Below, in pieces: positions 41,173 through 49,455 of a DNA stretch of 51,466 nucleotides (the stretch's first letter is position 1; every line of letters starts with the position of its first letter). Source of the DNA: an uncultured Dehalococcoidia bacterium (lineage in GTDB: Bacteria; Chloroflexota; Dehalococcoidia; GIF9; UBA5629); the NCBI GenBank assembly GCA_903844685.1, contig CAIMUM010000033.1:1-51466 (forward strand). The letters are read 5' to 3'. The notes under the pieces were generated by a model, which saw only the letters and a program-made list of their open reading frames with translations, was not told the DNA's origin and made no database searches. The translations under genes were made by a program, and so were the position numbers.

Positions 41173-41688
41173 TTATTTGTTCTCCCCCATCCACGGCCGC
41201 AGCTTGGGTATCCAGCGCGGTACGTTCTTCGTATAAATTACATATTCCTCGCCGAACCTCTTCTCCAGTCCTGGCTCCTCGGAATACACGAAATAAATCT
41301 GGTTGATGCCAAAAAACAGCAGGAACCAGATGAAAATGCTTGCTGAACCGAAGGCAATCGATTCGCCCAGCAGTGTCATCAGGACGCTGGAAATCATGGG
41401 GTTGCGCACATGGCGGTAAGGGCCGATGATGACCAGCTTTTTGGTGGGTGACCAGGGTGCCAGAGTACCCTTGCCGATGTTTATAAATAGCCAGATGGTC
41501 ATAGATAGGTAATAAAGGCCGTTCCCCATCAGCACCGAACCCGCCAGTACGACCACGGCATCCCAGGGTAACCCCAAACCCCAACCGATCTTGAAGCCTG
41601 TTGCCCACACTATGCCCGCCGGGATGATCAGCAGAACGATGAAAGGCAGAATAAACGACTTGACCTGGTTAGCAAATGATTCTTTCAT
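41173..41688 (-). CDS. Isoprenylcysteine carboxyl methyltransferase-like membrane protein
   Basis: A protein of about 171 aa with four to five membrane helices and the ICMT/PEMT C-terminal signature: GPYRHVRNPM, then EEPGLEKRFGEEYVIY and RWIPKLRPW. Members methylate small molecules or lipids with SAM. I place the start at ATG 41688 because the promoter -10 ends at 41709, leaving no room for the ATG at 41706. The frame itself extends a few codons further. Confidence 0.82.
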   Translation of the reverse strand: MKESFANQVKSFILPFIVLLIIPAGIVWATGFKIGWGLGLPWDAVVVLAGSVLMGNGLYYLSMTIWLFINIGKGTLAPWSPTKKLVIIGPYRHVRNPMISSVLMTLLGESIAFGSASIFIWFLLFFGINQIYFVYSEEPGLEKRFGEEYVIYTKNVPRWIPKLRPWMGENK

Positions 41689-41708
41689 TAATTCAGTTAT
41701 TAGCATCA

Positions 41709-41737
41709 ATTGTATTTAATTCCCTCAACTATGGCAA
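41709..41737 (-). promoter_or_regulatory. Promoter of the ICMT-like gene
   Basis: On the minus strand TTGCCA (41737-41732), a 17-bp spacer and TACAAT (41714-41709). The divergent DNA methyltransferase has TACAAT at 41750-41755, eight bases before its GTG, so the two promoters share this short region. Confidence 0.55.
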
Positions 41738-41762
41738 TTCCCCGCATGGTACAATAACCACC

Positions 41763-42560
41763 GTGAAGACCGGCCTCATCCACTGCGGGGACTGCCTTGT
41801 TCAGCTGAAGTCTTTCCGTGCTGATTGCGTCGACCTCGTCTATATCGACCCGCCCTTCAATTCCAACCGTAACTACAGCACGGAGGGAAACGATGATGAA
41901 AAAAGGCAGTTCGAGGACAAATTTGACAACGTCGCCGCCTACCTCGATTATATGAAGCCTCGACTCAAGGAACTACACCGCGTGCTCAAGCCAACCGGCA
42001 GCTTCTATTATCACTGCGACTGGCACGCCTCGCATTACGTCAAAGTGCTGCTGGATGGCGAAGATTTATTCGGCTACGGCAATTTCCAGAACGAAATAGC
42101 CTGGTGTTACAGGTCGGGAGGCGCCAACCCTAAAAAACGTTTCTCGCGCAAGCACGATATTATCCTCCTCTATTCCAAGACCGCCGATTATACATTTAAC
42201 GGCCTGCGGGAGAAATCCTATAACCGCGGCCTTAAGCCATACCGCTTCAAGGGCGTCACTGAATTCGAGGACGAGGCCGGCTGGTACACGGAGGTGGGGA
42301 TGAAAGACTACTGGGAGATAAACATGGTGGGCAGGACCAGCCGTGAGCGGCTGGACTATCCCACGCAGAAGCCCGAAGCCCTGCTGGAACGCATCATCAG
42401 CGCCAGCAGCAACGAGGGTGATATTGTCCTGGACGCCTTCTGCGGCAGCGGTACGACCCTGGCTGTGGCCCAAAAACTGAAGCGCGAGTGGATCGGCATC
42501 GATATCTCCCCGGCGGCCTGCAAGCTGGCCACCCGGCGCTTGCACCAGCTGCGCCTATAG
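41763..42560 (+). CDS. Solitary DNA methyltransferase (N4/N6, beta class)
   Basis: A 265-aa enzyme. I start it at GTG 41763 (MKTGLIHCGDCL), as residues upstream are not methyltransferase-like. Catalytic motif IV, DPPF, comes first (YIDPPFNSN), and the SAM-binding motif DAFCGSGTT follows near the C-terminus with WIGIDISP: the beta order of N4-cytosine/N6-adenine methyltransferases. YPTQKPEALLERII is also typical. No restriction enzyme gene is nearby, so it is probably an orphan regulatory methylase or remnant of a lost restriction system. It converges with the GDPD gene; both stops share the palindrome CTATAG. Confidence 0.9.
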   Translation: MKTGLIHCGDCLVQLKSFRADCVDLVYIDPPFNSNRNYSTEGNDDEKRQFEDKFDNVAAYLDYMKPRLKELHRVLKPTGSFYYHCDWHASHYVKVLLDGEDLFGYGNFQNEIAWCYRSGGANPKKRFSRKHDIILLYSKTADYTFNGLREKSYNRGLKPYRFKGVTEFEDEAGWYTEVGMKDYWEINMVGRTSRERLDYPTQKPEALLERIISASSNEGDIVLDAFCGSGTTLAVAQKLKREWIGIDISPAACKLATRRLHQLRL

Positions 42561-43229
42561 CCTGCGGATCTCCCCGATCACAATATCTGGGCGGTCGGTC
42601 ATGATTATGTCGATACCGCAGCGCAGTGCCCTCCTCAGGTCGTCCTCGCCACCGCTGTCCCAGGCAAAAACGAGTCCACCACGATCGTGCGCCGTTTTTA
42701 CCGTTTCAGCGCTCACTGCATCGCCGCGCACCTGCGTAAATCCCGCCGTTTTATGCCCCGGTGTGATACCGCCTGCACCGGAAAGGTCACTGATTACGGC
42801 ACAGGTAAAATCAGGGGCGAGCTCCGACAGTCTGCCGATCAGCGCGGCATCGAAAGAAACCAGCACCGTGAAGGCTGCCTCCACCTGCCGGCGCAGGTGT
42901 GACAGGAATTGCTCCAGTGACCTGACCTGTTTGAGTTCAACCAGCAGCACCAGTCCCCTTCCCAGCACTTCCAGCGCCTGCTGCAGGGTTGGGATCCTGT
43001 AGCCGCTGCCAACCCTCAACCGCTGGATATCTCTCAATTTGAGGCTGCTGATACTTTTGCCATTAATGCTGTCGTCGTGGAAGACCACAAACTCGCCATC
43101 GGCGGTCTCCTGCACATCGAATTCCACACCGCCCACCCCGATTTCGCGGGCAGCGCGGAAGGCTTCCAGCGTGTTGTCCGGTAAGTCCCGCGTGAACCCG
43201 CGGTGAGCGATTACAAGGGGCTTCTTCAT
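42555..43229 (-). CDS. Glycerophosphodiester phosphodiesterase family protein
   Basis: A 224-aa GDPD-fold enzyme hydrolysing glycerophosphodiesters to glycerol 3-phosphate and an alcohol. Catalytic residues are in IAHRGFTRDLPDNTLEAF (His, Arg, Asn, Glu), VEFDVQETADGEFVVFHDDS (Glu/Asp metal ligands, second His) and LVELK. The C-terminus has FAWDSGG and IIMTDRPD, matching family ends. There is no signal peptide, so it is cytoplasmic. It lies one base downstream of the RidA-like gene, hence the same transcript. Confidence 0.92.
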   Translation of the reverse strand: MKKPLVIAHRGFTRDLPDNTLEAFRAAREIGVGGVEFDVQETADGEFVVFHDDSINGKSISSLKLRDIQRLRVGSGYRIPTLQQALEVLGRGLVLLVELKQVRSLEQFLSHLRRQVEAAFTVLVSFDAALIGRLSELAPDFTCAVISDLSGAGGITPGHKTAGFTQVRGDAVSAETVKTAHDRGGLVFAWDSGGEDDLRRALRCGIDIIMTDRPDIVIGEIRRL

Positions 43230-43230
43230 G

Positions 43231-43635
43231 TTATTTGTCGAGTATGGCTATGGCATCCATCTCCACCAGGGCATCCCGGCTGAGCAGTTCCTTGACTACG
43301 ATGCCGGTGGAAGCAGGAAAGCTGTTGCCGAAGTACTCGCGCCTCACCGCTACAGTGCCCTTGTAGCCCTCCTTGCTGCGGATATAATCGCACGTCCAGA
43401 CCACGTCATCGAAGGTGGCGCCCACCGTATCCAGGACTACCTTCAGTTTCTCATAGATGGTCCTGTACTGCTGGACTATGTCACCTTTGATGACCAGCTT
43501 GCCCGTCTCCGCGTCTATCTCGGTGGCGTCATTGCCGGACACAAAAAGCATATTGCCCTTGCGTACCGCCGGGGCGAAGGTGAGATGTTCGTAGATCTCC
43601 CAGCCTTTGGGTATAATGGCCTGTCTTTTGCTCAT
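43231..43635 (-). CDS. RidA/YjgF family protein
   Basis: A 134-aa protein. The start is at ATG 43635, where GAGGAGG precedes it. It has the chorismate-mutase-like RidA fold: MLFVSGNDATEIDAETG, QYRTIYEKLKVVLDTVGATFDDVV, and FPASTGIVVKEL and LVEMDAIAIL near the C-terminus. The canonical substrate Arg of enamine deaminases (near 'PARSTV') reads PASTGI, so deaminase activity is uncertain. Trimeric, cytoplasmic in known cases. Confidence 0.87.
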   Translation of the reverse strand: MSKRQAIIPKGWEIYEHLTFAPAVRKGNMLFVSGNDATEIDAETGKLVIKGDIVQQYRTIYEKLKVVLDTVGATFDDVVWTCDYIRSKEGYKGTVAVRREYFGNSFPASTGIVVKELLSRDALVEMDAIAILDK

Positions 43636-43702
43636 GCATGCCTCCTCGCTATAATTTTGGTTCACTAAATATATAACGGACTCTGACGGGTACCGAGCCC
43701 GT

Positions 43703-44785
43703 CTATCCGGCCTTAAAAGCTGCGCGCAAAGCTGCTGCCGTCTCAAACGGGTCACTGCTGATTACATTGGCGCCCCAGAACTCCATTGCGGATATATCCG
43801 ATGACATATTGCCCACATTGCCGCGGTCGAGCATCCTCGCCACGAACGGAAACCCTTCCCAACCCGGTACATAATCCAGCGGTGGGGAAACAATGCCAAG
43901 GTTAAAAGAGGTGACATTTAATCGGTCCCTAAAACACGCCAGCACCCTGTAAACAGCCGCTTTCATGCTGTCGGAAAGGCTTCCAGCCAGAATCATCACC
44001 TCGTTGGGCTTGAGCGGGGTCAGGTAGGCTATTACTTTAGCATCACCAGCACTGAAGCCAAGGCATAGTGCCCGGTGCAGGTCAAAGAGGTCATCGAAGT
44101 AACCGCTGCCGTATCTGGCACCGTATTCGCTAGCAGCTTTTCGCAGGTGTTCAATCCTGGCATAGTGCGAGCCGCGCCCCAGAACCACCTGAGCGTGACC
44201 ATGCGAGATGCTGGCGCCGGCCCGGTTATTACAGTTCCAAAGGAAAAGGCCGTAGCGTGCGGCAGGGTCGTAGTCATGAGCAAGCTGCATCCACTTCCAA
44301 CCAGTATCGATGTAATCTGCAACCTCATTGCAACCAAAATCCAGCGGGTCTGCATTCTTGAATATGATTACGCAGTGGTATAACTCACAACTGGCCACGT
44401 TGCCCGCAGTGACGCAATATTTGCCCTGCACTCTGCCAAAGGGGTTCTCAGTCGTCAGCTCTAACGGCTTCGCAAACGGGTCATGGTCACCCTGTTTTCC
44501 CGGCATACCGCCGGTACCGCTTCCAACAAAGTTCTGCGGCCGTAAGGAGCGCAGGGGATTGAAAAGAGACTGCTCAAGCGTGATGAGGTTGGTGACCCTG
44601 GCCACTGGCTGTTTCGCGACCTTTCCAACCGAACCAAACTGGTGCTCTATCCACGGCAACATCTTCTGTGGCGGGCATAAAACACCCGTAACTACGTCCA
44701 CTGAAAAAATGCGGCTAAATATGCGCTGTATATCAAGCGGGAGACCCGCTACCATATCGGGAAGCTGTTCAATCGAAGGCGTCAT
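43703..44785 (-). CDS. GalT/HIT-superfamily nucleotidyltransferase-like protein
   Basis: A 360-aa protein with a histidine-triad-like centre, NRAGASISHGHAQVVLGRG, as in galactose-1-phosphate uridylyltransferase and Ap4A phosphorylase, where the middle His forms a nucleotidyl intermediate. The upstream part has CVTAGNVASCELYHCVI and NPFGRVQGKY, resembling the N-terminal GalT half. Zinc-ligand cysteines of classical GalT are not obvious. Substrate is unknown. It is encoded downstream of the pur operon, 25 bases after a small hypothetical gene. Confidence 0.65.
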   Translation of the reverse strand: MTPSIEQLPDMVAGLPLDIQRIFSRIFSVDVVTGVLCPPQKMLPWIEHQFGSVGKVAKQPVARVTNLITLEQSLFNPLRSLRPQNFVGSGTGGMPGKQGDHDPFAKPLELTTENPFGRVQGKYCVTAGNVASCELYHCVIIFKNADPLDFGCNEVADYIDTGWKWMQLAHDYDPAARYGLFLWNCNNRAGASISHGHAQVVLGRGSHYARIEHLRKAASEYGARYGSGYFDDLFDLHRALCLGFSAGDAKVIAYLTPLKPNEVMILAGSLSDSMKAAVYRVLACFRDRLNVTSFNLGIVSPPLDYVPGWEGFPFVARMLDRGNVGNMSSDISAMEFWGANVISSDPFETAAALRAAFKAG

Positions 44786-44810
44786 CTGGAAGCGCCTGCC
44801 CCACCTGAAA

Positions 44811-45167
44811 TTAAACCGGGGCCTGCTTCGGCGATGCGGTTAGCCTCTCAATCAGGTCCGGCGTTTCCTTCTGTCCCATGCCATAGGCTATTAATAGTGC
44901 CAGCCTGTCCAGCATCAGCTTTGCACCGTCCAGGTCGCCCTTCTCCAGCAGCGGCAGCGACTTCTCCAGCAACTGGGTTTCCTCGTTTAGCTGACAGGCG
45001 AACCCGCCCAGGTTGCCGCAGCAAGGCGCGATCGCCTCTGACCGCCACAGGTGGGCCTGCTTTATCTCGAGAATTTTCTTCAGTGCCTCTATGCCTTCCT
45101 GCCGGGTAGCAGGGTCGGCCAGCTTGCTTCTCGCCTCATTATACGTATCGATGTTGATTATCATCAT
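44811..45167 (-). CDS. Hypothetical helical protein (118 aa)
   Basis: I do not recognise this family. The sequence looks all-helical and soluble: repeated EALKKILEIKQAHLWRSE and EKSLPLLEKGDLDGAKLMLDRL segments suggest a helical hairpin bundle. A central PCCGNLGGFACQL has three cysteines that could bind metal. It starts at tandem ATGs (45167, 45164) 37 bases after purH, so probably the pur transcript continues into it. Confidence 0.7.
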   Translation of the reverse strand: MMIINIDTYNEARSKLADPATRQEGIEALKKILEIKQAHLWRSEAIAPCCGNLGGFACQLNEETQLLEKSLPLLEKGDLDGAKLMLDRLALLIAYGMGQKETPDLIERLTASPKQAPV

Positions 45168-45204
45168 TACTGCACCGCCTGAGCTTTATTTTAACGCCGA
45201 AGCC

Positions 45205-46737
45205 TTAATGTTTGAAATGCCGTACACCTGTGAATGCCATGGCCATGCCGAATTTATCAGCAGCCTCGATCGATAGCTGGTCGCGGATAGAGCCGCCGAC
45301 CTGGATAATGGCTGTTACCCCGCCTTTGGCTGCCAATTCTACCGTATCCGGAAATGGGATAAAGGCGTCAGAACCCAGCACGCTACCCTTCGCCTTGTCC
45401 CCGGCGCGCTCCAGCGCGATTTGCGCGCTGACCGAGCGGTTTGGCTGCCCGGCGCCCATCCCCAGCAACGTGCGGTCTTTAACGATGGTTATGCCGTTAG
45501 ACTTGATATGCTTTACTACTTTCCATGCAAAGAAGAGGTCATCCCATTCCTTCTCCGACGGCTGCCGCTTTGTCACCACACCCGGCTTGAATTCTTCCTC
45601 GGTGTAAAAGTCCTTCACCTGCGCCAGGAACCCGCCGCTTATCGGCCGGAACTCCACGCTCCTTCCCTTGGGCGCACGGATTTCCGGCGGCATGGAAAGC
45701 AGCCTGAGGCTCTTCTTGCGTCCCAGCAGGGCCAGCGCCTCATCAGTATAACCTGCAGTAATAATGACATCGAAGTGCGTCTTGTCCACCTCGGTAGCCA
45801 GTGTAATATCCATAACCTTGTTGACCGCCACGATACCGCCGAAGGCAGCCAGGGGATCGCCGGACAGCGCCCTGAGATAGGCCTCAGGAAGGCTGTTATT
45901 GCTGCAAAGCCCACAGGCGTTGGTATGCTTGATAATAGCTACGGACGGCTCTTCAAAGTCGCTGACCGTGTTCCAGGCGGAATCGATGTCGAGGAAATTG
46001 TTAAAGGACAACTCGGGGCCGGAATGCTGCTTGACCTGGGTGATGCCCCACGGCTTCTGCCCGGCCACCTTCTCCACGTAAAGCGCAGCATGCTGGTGGG
46101 GGTTTTCGCCGTAACGAAGGTTGTACATCTTGTGCAGGGCGATGGTCAGGTCGGAGGGGAAGGTTTCGCCTTCAAGCCAGTACTGGGAGATGGCGGTATC
46201 GTAGAGGGCTACATGCTGGAAGGCCTTCTGGGCCAGCTTCCTGCGGAAGGCCAGGTCTACCTGCCCGCTCCTGAGCTTTTCAACCAGCGTATTGTAATCA
46301 GCCGGGTCAACCACCACCAGTACGGCCGGGAAATTCTTGGCGGCGGCACGTATCATGGTCGGGCCGCCTATATCTATGTTCTCCAGCGCATCTTCCATGG
46401 TTACGCCGGGCTTTGCCACCGTTTCAACAAAGGGATAAAGGTTGACCACCACCATATCGATAGGCTCGATCTTATGCTTGCCCAGTTCTTCCATGTGCCC
46501 CGGCCGGTCGCGCCTTGCCAGTATGCCGCCATGCACCATCGGGTGCAGCGTCTTAACGCGGCCATCCAGTATCTCGGGAAATCCCGTGATATCCGATATG
46601 CCGTGCACAGCCAGTCCGGCAGCTACCAGCGACTTTTTAGTGCCGCCGGTGCTGAAGATCTCCACCTTCAAATCCTGCAACTGCCGGGCGAAATCGACCA
46701 GGCCGGCCTTGTCGGATACGCTCAGGATAGCACGCAT
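45205..46737 (-). CDS. purH: Bifunctional AICAR formyltransferase/IMP cyclohydrolase
   Basis: A 510-aa PurH, full length, carrying out the last two steps of de novo IMP synthesis. The N-terminal cyclohydrolase has SVSDKAGLVDFA, IFSTGGTKKSL, GRVKTLHPMVHGGIL and NIDIGGPTMIRAAAKN. The transformylase half has KHTNACGL (catalytic Lys-His), DPLAAFGGIVA and SDAFIPFPD, with the C-terminal FTGVRHFKH. It lies 11 bases after purM. Confidence 0.97.
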   Translation of the reverse strand: MRAILSVSDKAGLVDFARQLQDLKVEIFSTGGTKKSLVAAGLAVHGISDITGFPEILDGRVKTLHPMVHGGILARRDRPGHMEELGKHKIEPIDMVVVNLYPFVETVAKPGVTMEDALENIDIGGPTMIRAAAKNFPAVLVVVDPADYNTLVEKLRSGQVDLAFRRKLAQKAFQHVALYDTAISQYWLEGETFPSDLTIALHKMYNLRYGENPHQHAALYVEKVAGQKPWGITQVKQHSGPELSFNNFLDIDSAWNTVSDFEEPSVAIIKHTNACGLCSNNSLPEAYLRALSGDPLAAFGGIVAVNKVMDITLATEVDKTHFDVIITAGYTDEALALLGRKKSLRLLSMPPEIRAPKGRSVEFRPISGGFLAQVKDFYTEEEFKPGVVTKRQPSEKEWDDLFFAWKVVKHIKSNGITIVKDRTLLGMGAGQPNRSVSAQIALERAGDKAKGSVLGSDAFIPFPDTVELAAKGGVTAIIQVGGSIRDQLSIEAADKFGMAMAFTGVRHFKH

Positions 46738-46748
46738 AGAACACCCCT

Positions 46749-47774
46749 TTACCGTATTATCACTCTTTCGCTGCCATTGGCCTTGACTATCTTGCCTATC
46801 TGCCGGGCATCCCCCATAGCAGATAACATCTTATCAGCAACTTCCTGCCCGCAGATGGCTACCATGCCGATGCCCATATTGAAAACGCGGTACATCTCCT
46901 CGTCCTTTATGCTGCCCCTTTTTTGAATGAGCTCGAAAATGGACGGCACCTGCCAGGAAGAGCGGTCGAGCAGAACTGAGCAACTTTCCGGCAGGATGCG
47001 CGGGATATTACCCACCAGGCCACCCCCTGTTATATGGGCCAGCCCATGTATCCGGTCCAGGAACGGTTTAAGGTCATTATAATAGCAGCGGTGCGGTTGC
47101 AGCAATGCTTCGCCAAGGGTCCGGCCAAGCTCTGGATAAATCATCTTCAGGGAAATGGCGTCACGGTCTATGCCGAAAACCTTGCGCACCAGGGAATACC
47201 CGTTGGTATGCAGGCCGCTGGAGGCCAACCCCACCACAATATCGCCTTTAACTATATTTTCACCGCTGATGACCCTGGCCTTTTCTACCACTCCCACAAT
47301 GAAGCCCGCAAAATCGTAGTCAGAAGCCTTGTACATGCCCGGCATCTCGGCAGTCTCACCGCCTATGAGGGCACAGCCCACTTCTCTGCAGGCCTCGGCC
47401 AGGCCCGCAACCAGGGCGGCCACCGTCTGAGGCTGCAGCTTGCCCGATCCCACGTAATCGAGCATAAAAAGCGGACTTGCGCCGCAACACAGTATATCGT
47501 TGGTGCAGTGGTTGACCAGGTCCATGCCCACCGTGTCGTGCTTATCCATCAGGACGGCGATTTTAAGCTTGGTACCGACACCATCGGCACTGGATACCAG
47601 CACAGGGTCCTTATATTGTTTGAGTTTAAAGAACGCGCCGAAATGGCCGATATCCGTTAGTACCTCGGGGCCGAAAGTCGGGCGCACCAGGTCCTTGATC
47701 AGATCCTTGGTCTTATCAGCGGCAGATATATCCACGCCCGCCTGGGCGTAAGCTCCCTTAGGTTTCGATTTCAC
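46749..47774 (-). CDS. purM: Phosphoribosylformylglycinamidine cyclo-ligase (AIR synthetase)
   Basis: A 341-aa PurM that closes FGAM to AIR with ATP. Recognisable are YAQAGVDISAAD, SSADGVGTKLKIA, HCTNDILCCGASPLFMLDY, IGGETAEMPGMY, GLASSGLHTNGYSL and HITGGGLVGNIPR. Its start overlaps the end of purF by 17 bases, so both are made from one message. Confidence 0.97.
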   Translation of the reverse strand: MKSKPKGAYAQAGVDISAADKTKDLIKDLVRPTFGPEVLTDIGHFGAFFKLKQYKDPVLVSSADGVGTKLKIAVLMDKHDTVGMDLVNHCTNDILCCGASPLFMLDYVGSGKLQPQTVAALVAGLAEACREVGCALIGGETAEMPGMYKASDYDFAGFIVGVVEKARVISGENIVKGDIVVGLASSGLHTNGYSLVRKVFGIDRDAISLKMIYPELGRTLGEALLQPHRCYYNDLKPFLDRIHGLAHITGGGLVGNIPRILPESCSVLLDRSSWQVPSIFELIQKRGSIKDEEMYRVFNMGIGMVAICGQEVADKMLSAMGDARQIGKIVKANGSERVIIR

Positions 47775-49188
47775 TTAAACTCCTTGCTGTATCAAGGGGC
47801 AATGTCTCCAACTGCAGCTTGTCCATCTCAAGCTGCACCGGCATGGGGTATTCCCCCGTGAAGCAGGCTGCGCAGAAATTCTCACGGGGCAATCCAACTG
47901 CTTCGATTAAACCCTCCATGCTGATATAGCCCAGGGTATCTGCGCCGATGGCGTCTTTTATCTCGGGGACGGTCTTCTGGGCTGCTATCAGTTCCCAGCG
48001 CGTGGCCATGTCAACGCCGAAAAAGCACGGGTAACGTATGGGTGGGGCGCAGATCCTCATATGCACCTCCCTGGCGCCGGCCTTGCGTAACATGTTTATA
48101 ACGCGGGGCGTGGTGGTGCCGCGTACGATACTGTCGTCGACCACCACCAGGCGCTTGCCGGATATCTCCTGCGTAAGCGGGTTGAATTTCAACCGCACGC
48201 CCAATTCGCGCAGCCGCTGGTCAGGCTCAATAAAGGTCCGCCCCACGTAGCGGTTCTTGATCAGTCCCTCATGGTAGGGGATACCCGAGGCGCGGGCATA
48301 GCCAATGCCGGCCGCCGTAGCCGAGTCCGGTATGCCCAACACTATATCGGCATCCACCGGGTACTCGCGCGACAGTATAGCGCCCATATTTTCACGGGTC
48401 GAGTAGATAAGCTTGCCGTTAAGAACGCTATCAGGCCGGGCGAAATAAATGTATTCGAATATGCACAGTGCTTTACGCTCGCTCTCGATGCGTGTACTCC
48501 TCACGCCGTTGCCGTCAATGGTCACTATCTCACCCGGCTCTATCTCCCGCACAAACTGGGCGCCGATATGGTCCAGGGCACATGTCTCAGACGCCAAGAC
48601 CCAGCCGCCGTCAATGCTGCCCAGCGAAAGAGGCCTGACGCCCATGGGGTCGCGCACGCCGTAAAGCTTGTCATCGGCCATGATGACCAGGGAGTACGCG
48701 CCCTGAAGCCGGTGCATGGCATATTTTATCCTGGCCTCGATCTCTTTCTCAGATGAAGAAAGCATAAGGTCGGCTATCACCTCAGAATCGGTCGAGGAGT
48801 TGAAAACAAAACCGTTCTGCTCAAGCCCGGCCCGCAAAGCTGCCGAGTTGGTGATGTTGCCGTTATGTCCCAGCGCCAGCCTGGTATCCGTGGTACCCAC
48901 CAGTACCGGTTGGGCGTTGCAGGCCACGCTGGAACCCGTGGTGGAATAGCGGTTGTGGCCGATGGCGATATTCCCCTTTAGCCGCACAAGTACATCCTCG
49001 GTAAAAACATGTGAAACCAGGCCCATAGCGGTGTGTATATAGATCTTACCGCTCTCGGCGGTAGCGATGCCGGCGCTCTCCTGCCCGCGGTGCTGAAGCG
49101 CGTAGAGGGCAAAGAAAGTTATACGGGCTACATCTACTCCGGGGGCATAGATACCGAAAATGCCGCAGCTTTCGTGCAAATCATGCAT
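47758..49188 (-). CDS. purF: Amidophosphoribosyltransferase
   Basis: A 476-aa PurF, the committed step of purine synthesis (PRPP to phosphoribosylamine). The N-terminal nucleophile is C8 in HESCGIFGIY after a short propeptide, so the protein is the processed, Fe-S type known from Bacillus. Glutaminase residues (LQHRGQESAGIA, GHNRYSTTG) and the PRPP loop LVVVDDSIVRGTT are present. Cluster cysteines lie in YPCFFGVDM and FCAACFTGEYP. The promoter just upstream leaves only a very short leader. Confidence 0.97.
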   Translation of the reverse strand: MHDLHESCGIFGIYAPGVDVARITFFALYALQHRGQESAGIATAESGKIYIHTAMGLVSHVFTEDVLVRLKGNIAIGHNRYSTTGSSVACNAQPVLVGTTDTRLALGHNGNITNSAALRAGLEQNGFVFNSSTDSEVIADLMLSSSEKEIEARIKYAMHRLQGAYSLVIMADDKLYGVRDPMGVRPLSLGSIDGGWVLASETCALDHIGAQFVREIEPGEIVTIDGNGVRSTRIESERKALCIFEYIYFARPDSVLNGKLIYSTRENMGAILSREYPVDADIVLGIPDSATAAGIGYARASGIPYHEGLIKNRYVGRTFIEPDQRLRELGVRLKFNPLTQEISGKRLVVVDDSIVRGTTTPRVINMLRKAGAREVHMRICAPPIRYPCFFGVDMATRWELIAAQKTVPEIKDAIGADTLGYISMEGLIEAVGLPRENFCAACFTGEYPMPVQLEMDKLQLETLPLDTARSLSEIET

Positions 49189-49202
49189 CGGATTACACTG
49201 GG

Positions 49203-49232
49203 ATTATAAGGCTTTTACTGCGTCACGGTCAA
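49203..49232 (-). promoter_or_regulatory. Promoter of the purF-purM-purH operon
   Basis: On the minus strand TTGACC (49232-49227), 18-bp spacer, TATAAT (49208-49203). Transcription should start near 49196, about eight bases before the purF ATG, and no Shine-Dalgarno fits in between. No guanine-riboswitch-like or PurR-like element was found in the gap. Confidence 0.7.
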
Positions 49233-49287
49233 AGTACTGAACCTGCCGCAAGAGAGATACTGGCAGGCTATCCCACGACACCCGAGC

Positions 49288-49452
49288 TTACGGCATAGGT
49301 GGACAACCCCAAAACTCCGTACGGGAGTTGTTGGTTTCATCCGACTCGGTGACCGCTCCACCGGTATCAGCCACGACCTTAACCGTTGTAAGAGAGCCAA
49401 GCACACATACGTGGTGATAGAGGGGAAAGGTGAATGTTGCCTGGCTGCCTAT
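49288..49452 (-). pseudogene. Remnant of a CARDB-domain surface protein
   Basis: In the same frame as the hydrolase gene, right after its TAA and a second stop TAG, 54 codons are open without any start. They read like the end of a CARDB domain: TFTFPLYHHVCVLGSL, TTVKVVADTGGAVTESDETNN and SRTEFWGCPPMP, then stop. VxVxADxxxxVxExxExNN is the typical CARDB strand pair. This fills most of the 267-base gap. It looks like the leftover 3' end of a deleted extracellular protein gene. Confidence 0.55.
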
Positions 49453-49455
49453 CTA

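Noticed and set aside
45421-46926. 501-codon frame antisense to purH
   Set aside because: Shadow of the strongly conserved purH codons; product shows no known motif.
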